A DNA stretch of 64,000 bases from Cupriavidus sp. 2SB. Its GTDB lineage: Bacteria; Pseudomonadota; Gammaproteobacteria; Burkholderiales; Burkholderiaceae. The stretch is taken from the NCBI RefSeq assembly GCF_005503625.1, contig NZ_SCMX01000014.1, forward strand, positions 1-64,000, written 5' to 3'. Below are positions 26,845-36,016 of the stretch, in pieces (position 1 is the stretch's first letter; every line of letters begins with the position of its first letter). The notes beneath the pieces are model-generated. The model saw only the letters and a list, made by a program, of their open reading frames with translations, did not search any database and was not told where the DNA came from. Made by a program: the position numbers and the translations under genes.

Positions 26845-27966
26845 ATGAAGACCTTCCACTGCAATCGCTGCGGCAACCTGGTGTTCTTCGAGAATGTGGT
26901 CTGCGAACGCTGCCAGGCCATGCTGGGTTTCATTCCGGCGCTGTCGCAGATCGCGGCGTTCGAAGGCAGTGACGAGACCGGATGGATCAGCCTTCATCCC
27001 GACGCCAAGGGGGCCCGCTTCCGCCGTTGCCACAACTATCAGGTGGAAGCGGTCTGCAACTGGATGGTGCCCGCCGAGGACGAAAGTCCGCTGTGCGAAG
27101 CCTGCCAGCTCACGCATACCATTCCCAACCTCGACGTTCCGGACAACCGCCTGTTCTGGTATCGGCTGGAAACCGCCAAGCGGCGGCTGCTCTATACGCT
27201 GCTGTCGCTGCAATTACCCGTGGTGTCGCGCGACGACGATCCCACGTCTGGCCTGCAGTTCGATTTCCTGGCCGCCACCGAACCGCACGAGGCCGTCCTG
27301 ACCGGCCACGACAACGGCCGCATCACGATCAACATTGCCGAGGCCGATGACGCGCATCGCGAGCAGACGCGCAACCAGATGGGCGAAGCCTATCGCACCC
27401 TGCTCGGCCACTTCCGGCACGAGGTCGGGCATTTCTATTTCAATCGATTGATTGCCGGCACGCGGCGGCTGGAACCGTTCCGCAAGCTGTTCGGCGACGA
27501 ACAGGCCGATTACTCGGCGGCCTTGAAACGGCATTACGAGGAAGGACCGCCTGCCGACTGGCAGGCGTCATATATCAGCGCCTACGCCACGATGCATCCA
27601 TGGGAGGACTGGGCCGAGACCTGGGCGCACTACCTCCATATGGTGGATACGCTCGACACCGCCGTGTCATGCGGGCTGGTACTGCAGCCCGACAGTCCGC
27701 AGGAACCCACGCTGACCGACCAGACACCGGTGGAGGATGCCAGCTTCCGCAGCCTGATGAATCGGTGGTTTCCGCTGACCTATGTGCTGAACAGCCTGAA
27801 CCGGAGCCTGGGGGCGCCGGACAGCTATCCGTTCACGCTCTCGCCAGCCGTGGTGGCCAAGCTCGAATTCGTGCATCGTGTGATCGATGCCGCCGCGCGG
27901 GAGCATGGCGCTCCCGATGCGGTGGCGACACATGCAGAAGAGAAGGCGATCAAGCCGGCACCGTAA
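26845..27966 (+). CDS. Putative zinc-binding metallopeptidase with N-terminal zinc ribbon
   Basis: A 373-residue cytoplasmic protein. The N-terminus carries zinc-ribbon knuckles (CNRCGN at 6-11, CERCQ at about 23-27) and further cysteines before residue 95 (CHNY, CNW, CEAC). A metallopeptidase motif HEVGH occupies residues 192-196 in 'GHFRHEVGHFYFNRLI', and an acidic 'HPWEDWAETWAHYLH' helix lies further on. This matches the family annotated as zinc-binding metallopeptidase or DUF2248; the substrate is unknown. Its last 17 bases overlap the convergent MFS gene. The ribosome site GGAGCCGGTGCC precedes the ATG. Confidence 0.85.
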   Translation: MKTFHCNRCGNLVFFENVVCERCQAMLGFIPALSQIAAFEGSDETGWISLHPDAKGARFRRCHNYQVEAVCNWMVPAEDESPLCEACQLTHTIPNLDVPDNRLFWYRLETAKRRLLYTLLSLQLPVVSRDDDPTSGLQFDFLAATEPHEAVLTGHDNGRITINIAEADDAHREQTRNQMGEAYRTLLGHFRHEVGHFYFNRLIAGTRRLEPFRKLFGDEQADYSAALKRHYEEGPPADWQASYISAYATMHPWEDWAETWAHYLHMVDTLDTAVSCGLVLQPDSPQEPTLTDQTPVEDASFRSLMNRWFPLTYVLNSLNRSLGAPDSYPFTLSPAVVAKLEFVHRVIDAAAREHGAPDAVATHAEEKAIKPAP

Positions 27967-29191
27967 GATCGCAGCGGCGCGTGCTCATCAGCGACCACGC
28001 GAAGACAGCCAGACCACCCAGCGCCAGCAACACACCCACCCAGCCCGTGGACGTATAGCCCATGCCGGCCGCGATGGTAATGCCGCCGAGCCACGCGCCG
28101 AGGGCATTGGCCAGGTTGAAGGCCGAATGGTTCAGCGCTGCCGCCAGCGTCTGCGCATCGCCCGCCACATCCATCAGGCGGATCTGCAGCGGCGGGCCGA
28201 GCGCAACGGCCGTGCCCACCAGCATCACATTGAGCGACGCCAGCCACGGATACGGCGCCGTGAACACGAACGCGCCCAGTACCAGCGCAGACCACACCAG
28301 CACGCCGCCTACCGTAGGCATCAGCGCACGGTCCGCCAGCTTGGCGCCGACGAGATTGCCCGCCACCATGCCGACACCGAACAGCGCCAGCACGATGGGG
28401 ATGCCGCTGGCGGGCATATGCGCCACTTCCAGCATCGTCGGCTTGACGTAGCTGAACACGGCGAACATGCCGCCAAATCCAATCGCACCAATACCGAGCG
28501 TGAGCCACACCTGCTTGCGCGCCAGCGCGGAGAGTTCGCGCAGCGGGCTGGCATTCCGGTCCGCCGGGACGAACGGCACCCAGCGCCACACCAGCAGCAC
28601 GGTCAACGCGCCGATGGCGCCGACAATCACGAACGCAGCACGCCAGCCCAGCCATGTGCCGATGCCCGCCGCGATGGGCACGCCCACCAGCGTGGCCGTG
28701 GTCAAGCCGAGCATGACGAGGCCCACCGCCTGTGCGCGACGCTCGCGCGCCACCAGGCTGGCCGCCACCAGTGCGGCCACGCCGAAATAGGTGCCGTGCG
28801 GAAAGCCGGTCAGCAGGCGCACGGCAGCCATCGAGACATAATCCGGCGCCATGGCACTGGCAAAGTTGCCGATGGCGAAGAACGCCATCAATGCGATCAG
28901 CAGATTGCGGCGCGGCCAGCGTGCGCCAAGCACGGCCAGCAGCGGCGCGCCGATGACCACGCCCAGCGCATAGGCACTGATCAGGTGGCCGGCTTCGGGG
29001 ATGGTGATCGCCAGGTCTTTCGCCGCATCGGGCAGCAGGCCCATGATGACGAATTCACCGGTGCCGATGGCGAAGCTGCCTACGCCAAGCGCCAGCAATG
29101 CGCGGCGGTCCGCGGCGCGGTCACGTGGCGTGTCGGCGTGAGACAAGGCGAGTTCGGGGAGATTGTCGAAATTTCCGGAGGGAGCTGACAT
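27950..29191 (-). CDS. MFS transporter, AraJ/drug-efflux type
   Basis: A 413-residue major facilitator with about 12 hydrophobic helices. The DHA1/AraJ-like signature is in the first helices: 'FAIGTGEFVIMGLLPDAAKD' and 'GHLISAYALGVVIGAPLLAVLGARWPRR', with the loop 2-3 motif at residues about 75-90. 'FPHGTYFGVAALVAASLV' is typical of the sugar-efflux/chloramphenicol-resistance branch. Likely a proton-driven exporter; the substrate cannot be told. No regulator is adjacent. It has a poor ribosome site. Confidence 0.9.
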   Translation of the reverse strand: MSAPSGNFDNLPELALSHADTPRDRAADRRALLALGVGSFAIGTGEFVIMGLLPDAAKDLAITIPEAGHLISAYALGVVIGAPLLAVLGARWPRRNLLIALMAFFAIGNFASAMAPDYVSMAAVRLLTGFPHGTYFGVAALVAASLVARERRAQAVGLVMLGLTTATLVGVPIAAGIGTWLGWRAAFVIVGAIGALTVLLVWRWVPFVPADRNASPLRELSALARKQVWLTLGIGAIGFGGMFAVFSYVKPTMLEVAHMPASGIPIVLALFGVGMVAGNLVGAKLADRALMPTVGGVLVWSALVLGAFVFTAPYPWLASLNVMLVGTAVALGPPLQIRLMDVAGDAQTLAAALNHSAFNLANALGAWLGGITIAAGMGYTSTGWVGVLLALGGLAVFAWSLMSTRRCDLTVPA

Positions 29192-29511
29192 GTACGGGGG
29201 CGCGAGACTTGGGTTTTGGCATTGCGCCGCGCGCTGATGGGCGGATCTTGCGTCCGGCCTCGGGGGCTCCAGCGTGTCTCGGGTGCGGCGTAAAGGCGCT
29301 ATTGTGAAGCAAAACCGCGATTCCTGCCGAGGTCGCCTTCACGTCATCCACGGCGCCATGCGCCCTGCCGGGCGCTCATGTGGGAAAGACCACAGAGCCA
29401 AAATCGCGCAAAAGGGCCTCGCCCTATGCTGAAGTCATGCGGCGTCTCCGCACTGTCTTCACGAGAGACGGCGAGCCGGAATGCCGCCCGGACAACGATT
29501 GGGGAGACGAT
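29192..29511. other. Intergenic region
   Basis: This 320-bp gap separates the divergent MFS gene and the secreted cysteine-rich protein. I see no convincing gene, hairpin or consensus promoter. The last dozen bases hold the GGGGAG ribosome site of the downstream gene. Confidence 0.5.
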
Positions 29512-29949
29512 ATGTTTCGGCGTAGCGCAGTGCTGATAGCAGCCATCGGCATGGCCTGGGTGCTGCCCGCATCCGCCCAGGGATGCCAGTTCGACATGCA
29601 ATGCAAGGGCGAGCGGATCTGCCATATGGGCATGTGCATGGCGCCCGATGCCGACCCGGCCAGCGCCGACGCGGCATCGCGATCGTCGCCCTCGTCAACC
29701 TCGTCGGCCACGTCTTCCCCACCCGCACCGTCCGCATCCTCATCTCGAAACGGCGCGGCAGCGGCGCCACCTGCGATGTCGACCGCGAGCCATCTTGCAC
29801 CGCAGCCCGCGCCGCGCAGTTGCTGCACGGTAGCCGGCCGGCTCAAGCTGCCGCCGCCGCAATCGGGCGATGCGCCGCTCGTGGTGGGCGATGCGTGCCA
29901 GGGCGTCACCAATTCCGGCAAGCCGGTGCCGGGCACGGCGTGTAACTAG
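29512..29949 (+). CDS. Secreted cysteine-rich hypothetical protein
   Basis: A 145-residue protein with a clear Sec signal peptide (MFRRSAVLIAAIGMAWVLPASAQG, cut after ASA). The mature N-terminus is cysteine-rich with CQFDMQCKGERICHMGMCM, four cysteines in about 16 residues resembling a small disulfide module. A Ser/Ala/Pro linker (about 55-105) follows, then a second part with CCTVAGRLKL and two further cysteines. It is probably periplasmic or secreted and disulfide-bonded. I do not recognise a family. The start is fixed by GGGGAG just upstream and by the signal peptide. Confidence 0.8.
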   Translation: MFRRSAVLIAAIGMAWVLPASAQGCQFDMQCKGERICHMGMCMAPDADPASADAASRSSPSSTSSATSSPPAPSASSSRNGAAAAPPAMSTASHLAPQPAPRSCCTVAGRLKLPPPQSGDAPLVVGDACQGVTNSGKPVPGTACN

Positions 29950-30055
29950 GAAGCGCCGACCGACTGCGTCGCGTGCGGCAGCACATGAGCGGGCAAGGCC
30001 ACGGCGGGTCAGGCCGGCGCTACAATGCCCGCTCCTTGCCTCGAAAAATCCCGCC

Positions 30056-30298
30056 ATGCTGCCCGACGGCGACGCCCTGCTCCTGCTTGTGACCCGTGAG
30101 ATGCCGTATGGCAAGCATCAGGGCACGCTGATTGCCGACCTGCCCGGCAACTACCTGAACTGGTTTGCACGCGAGGGATTTCCGCCCGGCGAGATTGGCC
30201 GCCTGCTGGCCTTGATGCACGAACTCGACCACAACGGGCTATCGCACCTGCTCACGCCGCTGCGCGCACAGGCCCGCCTGAACAGGAGTCCTCGATGA
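30056..30298 (+). CDS. DUF3820 family protein
   Basis: An 80-residue cytoplasmic protein of the DUF3820 type. The conserved core 'MPYGKHQGTLIADLPGNYLNWFAREGFPPGEIG' is nearly the whole family signature, with a C-terminal helix. The family has been linked to exonuclease-like or quorum-regulated factors, but the function is not settled. Its stop overlaps the start of the ketopantoate reductase gene (ATGA), indicating translational coupling. The start is the ATG at 30056; the longer open frame upstream overlaps the preceding gene. Confidence 0.88.
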   Translation: MLPDGDALLLLVTREMPYGKHQGTLIADLPGNYLNWFAREGFPPGEIGRLLALMHELDHNGLSHLLTPLRAQARLNRSPR

Positions 30299-31296
30299 AG
30301 GTTTGCATTGTCGGCGCTGGCGCCATTGGCGGCTGGGTCGGCACGAAACTCGCCGCCTCCGGCGCCGCGCAGGTCAGCGCCCTGGCGCGCCGCGACACAC
30401 TCACCGCCCTGCGCACGCATGGCTGGCGCATGCTCGAACGCGGCACGCTGGTGCAGGCACCGGTGCATGCCGATGACGATGCGTCACGCCTCGGTGTCCA
30501 TGACGTGGTCGTCATTGCCGTCAAGGGACCCGCGCTGCAGCAGGTGGCTGCGCAAATCCGTCCGCTGATCGGTCCCCACACGCTGGTGGTGCCCGCGATG
30601 AACGGTGTGCCGTGGTGGTTTTGCCATGGACTCGATGGCTTCGGCAGCCGGCCGCTGACCTCGGTCGATCCAGGCGGCCAGATTGCGGCGGCCATCTCCT
30701 TCGAACAGGTGATCGGCTGCGTGGTGCATGTGAGCTGCGCGGTGCCCGAGCCCGGGCTTGTCGATCACAAGATGGGGAACCGCCTGATCATCGGCGAACC
30801 GTTCGGCGGGAGCGATACGACAGCGCGTGTCCGCCAACTCGGCGCGCTGTTCGCGCAGGCGGGAATCGACGCGGAGATTTCGGAGAATGTGCGCCAGGAC
30901 ATCTGGTTCAAGCTCTGGGGCAACCTCACGATGAACCCGATCTCGGCCTTCACCGGCGCCACCGTCGATCAGATCCTGGCGGACCCGCTGACGCGCGCCT
31001 TCTGCACATCGGCCATGGAAGAGGCTGCAGCCATCGGCGCGCGGATCGGATGCCGCATCGACCAGTCTCCCGAGGATCGCCACGCGGTCACCGCGAAGAT
31101 CGGGGCCTTCCGCACCTCGATGCTGCAGGATGTTGACGCAGGCCGCGCCATCGAACTCGACGCCATCGTCGGCGCCGTGCATGAAATAGGGCGCACGCTC
31201 GGCATGCCCTGCCCGAGCATCGACGCCCTGATGGGCCTCACGCGGCTGTTCGGCCGCGTGCATGGCCTGTATCCCGAGGCTTCCGCCCCGGGTTGA
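30295..31296 (+). CDS. Ketopantoate reductase family protein (ApbA/PanE)
   Basis: A 333-residue NADPH-dependent 2-dehydropantoate 2-reductase family enzyme. The N-terminal Rossmann motif is GAGAIGGWVG, and 'VVIAVKGPALQQVA' is the nucleotide-binding second half. The C-terminal helical domain has the catalytic-lysine region 'KLWGNLTMNPISAFTG'. The true PanE of pantothenate synthesis is one possibility, but Burkholderiaceae carry several paralogues acting on other 2-oxo acids, so I give no symbol. Coupled to the DUF3820 gene by a 4-base overlap and convergent with opgG. Confidence 0.9.
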   Translation: MKVCIVGAGAIGGWVGTKLAASGAAQVSALARRDTLTALRTHGWRMLERGTLVQAPVHADDDASRLGVHDVVVIAVKGPALQQVAAQIRPLIGPHTLVVPAMNGVPWWFCHGLDGFGSRPLTSVDPGGQIAAAISFEQVIGCVVHVSCAVPEPGLVDHKMGNRLIIGEPFGGSDTTARVRQLGALFAQAGIDAEISENVRQDIWFKLWGNLTMNPISAFTGATVDQILADPLTRAFCTSAMEEAAAIGARIGCRIDQSPEDRHAVTAKIGAFRTSMLQDVDAGRAIELDAIVGAVHEIGRTLGMPCPSIDALMGLTRLFGRVHGLYPEASAPG

Positions 31297-31304
31297 TGAC
31301 CTGA

Positions 31305-32915
31305 CTACTTGACCGCCTGCGCCGGCGTGGAATGCGCCGTGCCGGGCGGGATCTGGTAGCTCCAGGTCTCCGAGAGCGGCTTGCCGTTCGACACCAGTGC
31401 CTCGCGCAATTCCACCACCTTGTTCGGATCCTTGACCTTGATACGCAACGTCACGCGATAACCCTTGGTCACCGGGTTCGGTTGCAGCACGTTCTCGATG
31501 ACCTCGGCGTTATCGCCCACGCTGAACGATGCCTGTACTGCGTTGGGCGACAGGCTGGGCAGCGCACCGCCTTCGAAATCCACCACGAAGCCGAGGCTGC
31601 CGTCGAGATGGCGGATCAGGTTGGCCTGCGTGATTTCACCGGCGGTGCGCAGCGTCTGCTTGACCCATGCGAGGTCCTTCGTCACCGTGCCGCGCTCGTC
31701 CATGGTCCAGCGGATCGTGTAGTCGGCCTTGATCGGCGTGCCCTTGGGCGGCAACTGGTCAGGCGTCCAGAACGACACGATGTTGTCATTGGTCTCGTCC
31801 GGCGTGGGAATCTCCACCAGTTCCACCTTGCCGCGGCCCCAGTCGCCCTGCGGCTCGATCCACGCGCTCGGGCGCAGGTCGTAGCGGTCCTTGAGATCCT
31901 CGTACGCAGAGAACTCGCGGCCACGTTGCATCAGGCCAAATCCGCGCGGGTTGTTCACCTGGAACATGCTCAGCGCCACGTACTTGGGATTGTTCAGCGG
32001 ACGCCAGATCCATTCGTTGTCACCGGTGTGGATCGACAAGCCATTGGAGTCGTGCAGCGCCGGACGGAAATTGTTGGCGTCGCGCATCTGGTTGGGGCCG
32101 AACAGGAACATGCTCGTCAGCGGCGCGATACCCAGCTTCTTCACGGGACCGCGCATGAACACGCGCGCCTGCACCTTGAGCACGGCATTGTCGTTGGGAT
32201 TCAACTCGAAACGGTAGGCGCCGGTAGCACTGGGCGAATCCAGCAGCGCATAGAAAACGAGTTGCTTGTCCTGCGGCTTCGGACGTTCGATCCAGAACTC
32301 GCGGAACGCCGGGAATTCCTCAGGCTCGGACAGTCCGGTGTTGATCGCCAGCCCGCGCGCCGACAGGCCGTAGACCTGACCCTTGCCAATCACCCGGAAA
32401 TAGCTCGCACCCAGCACGCTCATGACTTCGTCGAGCTTGTCGGACCGATTGACCGGGTACATCACGCGGAAGCCTGCATAGCCGAGCTTGTTGGTGGCTT
32501 CCTTGTCCAGCTTCAGGTCACCGAAATCGAAGCGGCCCGGCTCGTAGCGGATTTCCTGCACGCGGTTGCCCACCACTTCGCTGATCCGCACGGGCGTGCT
32601 GAAATGCATCCCCTGATGGTAGAAGCCAAGCTTGAATGGCGTGGCATCGCCCTTCCACTCCACCTGATCCATCTTCGGCTGGATCTTGATGTAGTCAGCA
32701 AACTGCATCTTCGCGAATACGGGCGGCAGGTTGCTCACAGGAGCAGCGTACGGCTGGTCCGCCAGCTTCCTGGCACGCGCCGTGACATCGTCGAGCGAAA
32801 ACGCGTGGACGGGTGCGGCAGCGCTCACGCAGCCAGCAAACGCAATGCCCCACAAGGCAATTTGCATCCGGTTACGAAACGACGCGGCGCGGCGGGCAAC
32901 AAAAACGGATAGCAC
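31305..32915 (-). CDS. opgG: Periplasmic glucan biosynthesis protein OpgG/MdoG
   Basis: About 536 residues. OpgG acts in the periplasm in synthesis or branching of osmoregulated periplasmic glucans, with the glucosyltransferase OpgH. The mature part begins near '[18 protein letters not shown]', and '[14 protein letters not shown]' and '[18 protein letters not shown]' are family regions. The GTG at 32915 has GGAG 8 bases upstream, giving a longer basic lead before the hydrophobic helix; an ATG at 32867 would start right at the signal peptide ([12 protein letters not shown]) but lacks a good ribosome site. opgH, usually the next gene, is absent: the ketopantoate reductase gene lies there instead. 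Confidence 0.93.
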   Translation of the reverse strand: MLSVFVARRAASFRNRMQIALWGIAFAGCVSAAAPVHAFSLDDVTARARKLADQPYAAPVSNLPPVFAKMQFADYIKIQPKMDQVEWKGDATPFKLGFYHQGMHFSTPVRISEVVGNRVQEIRYEPGRFDFGDLKLDKEATNKLGYAGFRVMYPVNRSDKLDEVMSVLGASYFRVIGKGQVYGLSARGLAINTGLSEPEEFPAFREFWIERPKPQDKQLVFYALLDSPSATGAYRFELNPNDNAVLKVQARVFMRGPVKKLGIAPLTSMFLFGPNQMRDANNFRPALHDSNGLSIHTGDNEWIWRPLNNPKYVALSMFQVNNPRGFGLMQRGREFSAYEDLKDRYDLRPSAWIEPQGDWGRGKVELVEIPTPDETNDNIVSFWTPDQLPPKGTPIKADYTIRWTMDERGTVTKDLAWVKQTLRTAGEITQANLIRHLDGSLGFVVDFEGGALPSLSPNAVQASFSVGDNAEVIENVLQPNPVTKGYRVTLRIKVKDPNKVVELREALVSNGKPLSETWSYQIPPGTAHSTPAQAVK

Positions 32916-33132
32916 CAATCAATCTCCAGGTTCACATCGGCAAAAAGCCACGAATCAGCCATTCTAAGCACTGTGCAGGCACTGTAAGGCTGTAAACTTG
33001 CGGCGCAGTTCAGAAAAATAACCGATTTCGCCCGACGTGCCTGTCAGACGCGCGGCGACAGCCGCGAGCGCGGACCTGCTGCACCATGGCGGGGCCAATC
33101 TCCGGCAGTCTGCCCATCAGAGACTACGAATA

Positions 33133-35463
33133 ATGCGAATGCTTTCCTCGCTGGCGCTGGCCGCCAGCCTTGCCTGCGCGCCCATGTTTGCCGGCGCTGC
33201 ACCTGCCGCTTCATCCGTTGCCGCTACCCCCGCCGCTGTCCGCGCGCCGATGGCCGACAAGCAGGCGTTCGTCGACGACCTCGTGCGACGCATGACGCTC
33301 GACGAGAAGATCGGCCAGCTTCGCCTGATCAGCATCGGGCCGGAGATGCCCGCCAAGCAGTTGATGCAGGAGCTAGCTGCTGGCCGCGTGGGCGGCACGT
33401 TCAATTCCGTGAACCGCGCCGAGAACCGTCCGCTGCAGGAAGCTGCCATGCGCAGCCGCCTGAAGATCCCGATGTTCTTTGCCTATGACGTGGTGCACGG
33501 CCATCGCACGGTCTTCCCGATCAGCCTGGGCCTGGCATCGAGCTGGGACATGGGCGTGGTCGAGAAAGCCGCGCGTGTGTCCGCCGTGGAAGCCTCCGCC
33601 GACAGCGTGGACGCGACCTTCGCCCCGATGGTGGATATCTCGCGCGACCCGCGCTGGGGCCGTACCTCCGAGGGCTTTGGCGAAGACCCCTTCCTGGTCT
33701 CGCAATGCGCGCGGGCCAGCGTGAAGGGCTTCCAGGGTTCGTCGCCAGCGAATGCCGATAGCGTGATGGCGTTCGTCAAGCATTTCGCGCTGTATGGCGC
33801 CGTGGAAGGCGGCCGCGACTACAACACCGTTGACATGAGCATGCAGCGCATGTACCAGGACTATCTGCCGCCGTATCGTGCCGGCCTCGACGCAGGCGCG
33901 GGCGGCGTGATGATCGCGCTGAACTCGGTCAACGGGCAGCCCGCCACGTCCAACAAATGGCTGCTGCGCGATCTGCTCCGCAAGGAATGGGGCTTCAAGG
34001 GCGTGACCGTCAGCGACCATGGCGCCATCGACGAGTTGCTGCGCCACGGCGTGGCCCGCGATGGCCGCGAAGCCGCGAAGCTCGCCATCGAGGCTGGCGT
34101 GGACATGAGCATGGCCGATTCGCGCTATCTCGAACAACTGCCCTCGCTGGTGAAATCGGGCGAGGTGCCGGTGAGCGTGCTTGATGACGCCGTGCGCGAA
34201 GTGCTGGGCGCCAAGTACGACATGGGCCTGTTCGCCGACCCGTTCCGCCGGATCGGCAAGGCCGTGGACGACCCGGCCGACATCGATGCGGAAAGCCGCC
34301 TGCATCGCACCGAGGCCCGCGAGATTGCGCGCAAGTCGCTGGTGCTGCTGGAAAACCGCAACCAGACGCTGCCGCTGAAAAAGTCGGGCACAGTGGCCGT
34401 CATCGGACCGCTGGCCGATGCGCCCATCGACATGATGGGTAGCTGGTCCGCCGGAGGCAAGCCCAAACAGTCGATCACCTTGTTGCAAGGTATGCGCGAC
34501 GCGCTGGCCGGCAAGGGCAACGTGGTGCATGCGCGTGGGGCCAATATCACCGACGACGCACGCGTGGTGGGCTACCTGAACTTCCTGAACTGGGATAACC
34601 CCGAGGTGGTGCAGGACAAGCGGTCCAGCGGCGACATGATCGAGGAAGCCGTGCGCGTGGCGCGCGGTGCCGACACCATCGTCGTGGCCGTGGGCGAGAC
34701 GCGCGGCATGTCTCACGAGGCATCGAGCCGCTCCAGCCTGGGCCTGCCGGGCAGCCAGCTGACGCTGCTCAAGGCGTTGAAGAGCACGGGCAAGCCCATG
34801 GTGGTGGTGCTGATGAACGGCCGCCCGCTGACGATCAACTGGGAAAAGGAAAACGCCGACGCGATCCTGGAGACCTGGTACGCGGGCACCGAAGGCGGCC
34901 ACGCCATCGCGGACGTGCTGTTCGGCGACGAGAATCCGTCCGGCAAGCTGCCGCTGACCTTCCCGCGCTCGCTCGGGCAGATCCCGACGTACTACAACGC
35001 ACCGCGCATCGGCCGCCCGTTCACGCCGGGCAAGGCACCGAACTACACCTCGCAATATTTCGAGGAAGACTACGGCCCGCTCTACCCGTTCGGCTACGGA
35101 CTCAGCTACACCACGTTCAGCATGTCGGACGTGCGGCTATCGGCTCCGAAGCTGGCGCGTGGCGACAAGCTGACGGCCAGCGTCACGGTGAAGAACACCG
35201 GCAACCGCGCTGGTGAAACCGTGGTGCAGTTGTATCTGCAGGATGTCGTGGCCTCGACGATTCGCCCGCTGATGGAGCTGAAGGATTTCCGCAAGGTGAT
35301 GCTGGCCCCGGGGGAAACGCGCGTGGTGGAATTCCCGATCGACGAAGACAAGCTGAAGTTCTACAACGCCAAACTGAACTACGTGGCGGAGCCGGGGGAA
35401 TTCAATGTACGGGTGGGATTCGATTCGGCGGAGGTGAAGGAGGCGAGGTTCAGGTTGGAGTGA
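33133..35463 (+). CDS. bglX: Periplasmic beta-glucosidase, glycoside hydrolase family 3 (BglX-like)
   Basis: A 776-residue secreted GH3 enzyme. The signal peptide is residues 1-25 (MRMLSSLALAASLACAPMFAGA). The catalytic barrel starts at 'RMTLDEKIGQLR' and includes KHFALYGAVEGGRDYN and the nucleophile Asp295 in VSDHGAIDE. The second alpha/beta sandwich domain (about 400-620) and a C-terminal fibronectin III-like domain ('VTVKNTGNRAGETVVQLYLQD') complete the BglX layout. It would remove terminal beta-glucosyl residues from oligosaccharides. Being divergent from opgG, it may turn over periplasmic glucans. Copy D of the repeat follows its stop. Confidence 0.95.
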   Translation: MRMLSSLALAASLACAPMFAGAAPAASSVAATPAAVRAPMADKQAFVDDLVRRMTLDEKIGQLRLISIGPEMPAKQLMQELAAGRVGGTFNSVNRAENRPLQEAAMRSRLKIPMFFAYDVVHGHRTVFPISLGLASSWDMGVVEKAARVSAVEASADSVDATFAPMVDISRDPRWGRTSEGFGEDPFLVSQCARASVKGFQGSSPANADSVMAFVKHFALYGAVEGGRDYNTVDMSMQRMYQDYLPPYRAGLDAGAGGVMIALNSVNGQPATSNKWLLRDLLRKEWGFKGVTVSDHGAIDELLRHGVARDGREAAKLAIEAGVDMSMADSRYLEQLPSLVKSGEVPVSVLDDAVREVLGAKYDMGLFADPFRRIGKAVDDPADIDAESRLHRTEAREIARKSLVLLENRNQTLPLKKSGTVAVIGPLADAPIDMMGSWSAGGKPKQSITLLQGMRDALAGKGNVVHARGANITDDARVVGYLNFLNWDNPEVVQDKRSSGDMIEEAVRVARGADTIVVAVGETRGMSHEASSRSSLGLPGSQLTLLKALKSTGKPMVVVLMNGRPLTINWEKENADAILETWYAGTEGGHAIADVLFGDENPSGKLPLTFPRSLGQIPTYYNAPRIGRPFTPGKAPNYTSQYFEEDYGPLYPFGYGLSYTTFSMSDVRLSAPKLARGDKLTASVTVKNTGNRAGETVVQLYLQDVVASTIRPLMELKDFRKVMLAPGETRVVEFPIDEDKLKFYNAKLNYVAEPGEFNVRVGFDSAEVKEARFRLE

Positions 35464-35490
35464 GGGTGGCCAATCGCTCCCCTGCCGGTT

Positions 35491-35632
35491 TTCTCCCCTC
35501 TCCCGCAAGGCGGGAGAGGGGTTGGGGGAGAGGGCCGGAGGTTCTGCTTGCCGACCGTGTCGCGATTTGCACCGCTTGCCCTCTCCCCCGCCCCTCTCCC
35601 ACTTCGCGGGAGAGGGGAGCAAACCAAGAGAG
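35491..35632. repeat. Paired-hairpin intergenic repeat, copy D
   Basis: The most complete copy. Hairpin 1 (CTCCCCTCTCCCGC, AAG, complement) is followed by TTGGGGGAGAGGGCC and GGAGGTTCTGCTTGCCGACC, a ~20-bp spacer, then CCCTCTCCCCCGCCCC leading into hairpin 2 and GGGGAGCAAACC. It separates the convergent bglX and DUF-type genes. Confidence 0.9.
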
Positions 35633-35646
35633 AAGGAGTCAGGCTT

Positions 35647-35880
35647 TCACCGCTCCCCATCCAACAGCTCGTTCAACACCTCGTCAAACGCCGCCTGCGC
35701 ACCTTCCAGCATCTGCAGCGCGGCGTCGAAGGTCTGAAGGGCCAGCTTCGACGGTTTGCCGCTGCCCTCGGGCGGATACTGGCTCTGCAGCGCGGTAAAT
35801 GCCACCTGCACCTGGCGCGTGGCATTGACCACCCGCTCCATGATCTGCGCCTCTTCGGCGCGTTTCTGTTCGTCGCTCAT
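35647..35880 (-). CDS. Small helical hypothetical protein
   Basis: A 77-residue, mostly helical acidic protein (MSDEQKRAEEAQIMERVV..., later 'LQTFDAALQMLEGAQAAFDEVLNELLDGE'). The heptad-like Leu/Ala spacing suggests a coiled coil. No family is recognised. The ATG at 35880 is chosen because the preceding codons, although open, look unlike protein; the ribosome site is weak. It is divergent from the hydrolase-PBP operon and convergent with bglX. It resembles conserved small proteins of Burkholderiaceae in style, but this is only an impression. Confidence 0.6.
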   Translation of the reverse strand: MSDEQKRAEEAQIMERVVNATRQVQVAFTALQSQYPPEGSGKPSKLALQTFDAALQMLEGAQAAFDEVLNELLDGER

Positions 35881-36016
35881 TGGAAGGCCCCCCGGTGGCC
35901 GCTTTCGATATGCGGCATATCGTACAAGAACTCGCGGCAGTGCTGGGCTGTCCAACGCCGCATTGCCGGATTTTCGGATAGTCTGGGCAAGCTTGCCCAT
36001 CTGTAGCCCCTAACCC

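Noticed and set aside
33373..35055. 560-codon frame antisense to the beta-glucosidase
   Set aside because: No protein features; the sense strand codes a complete GH3 enzyme.
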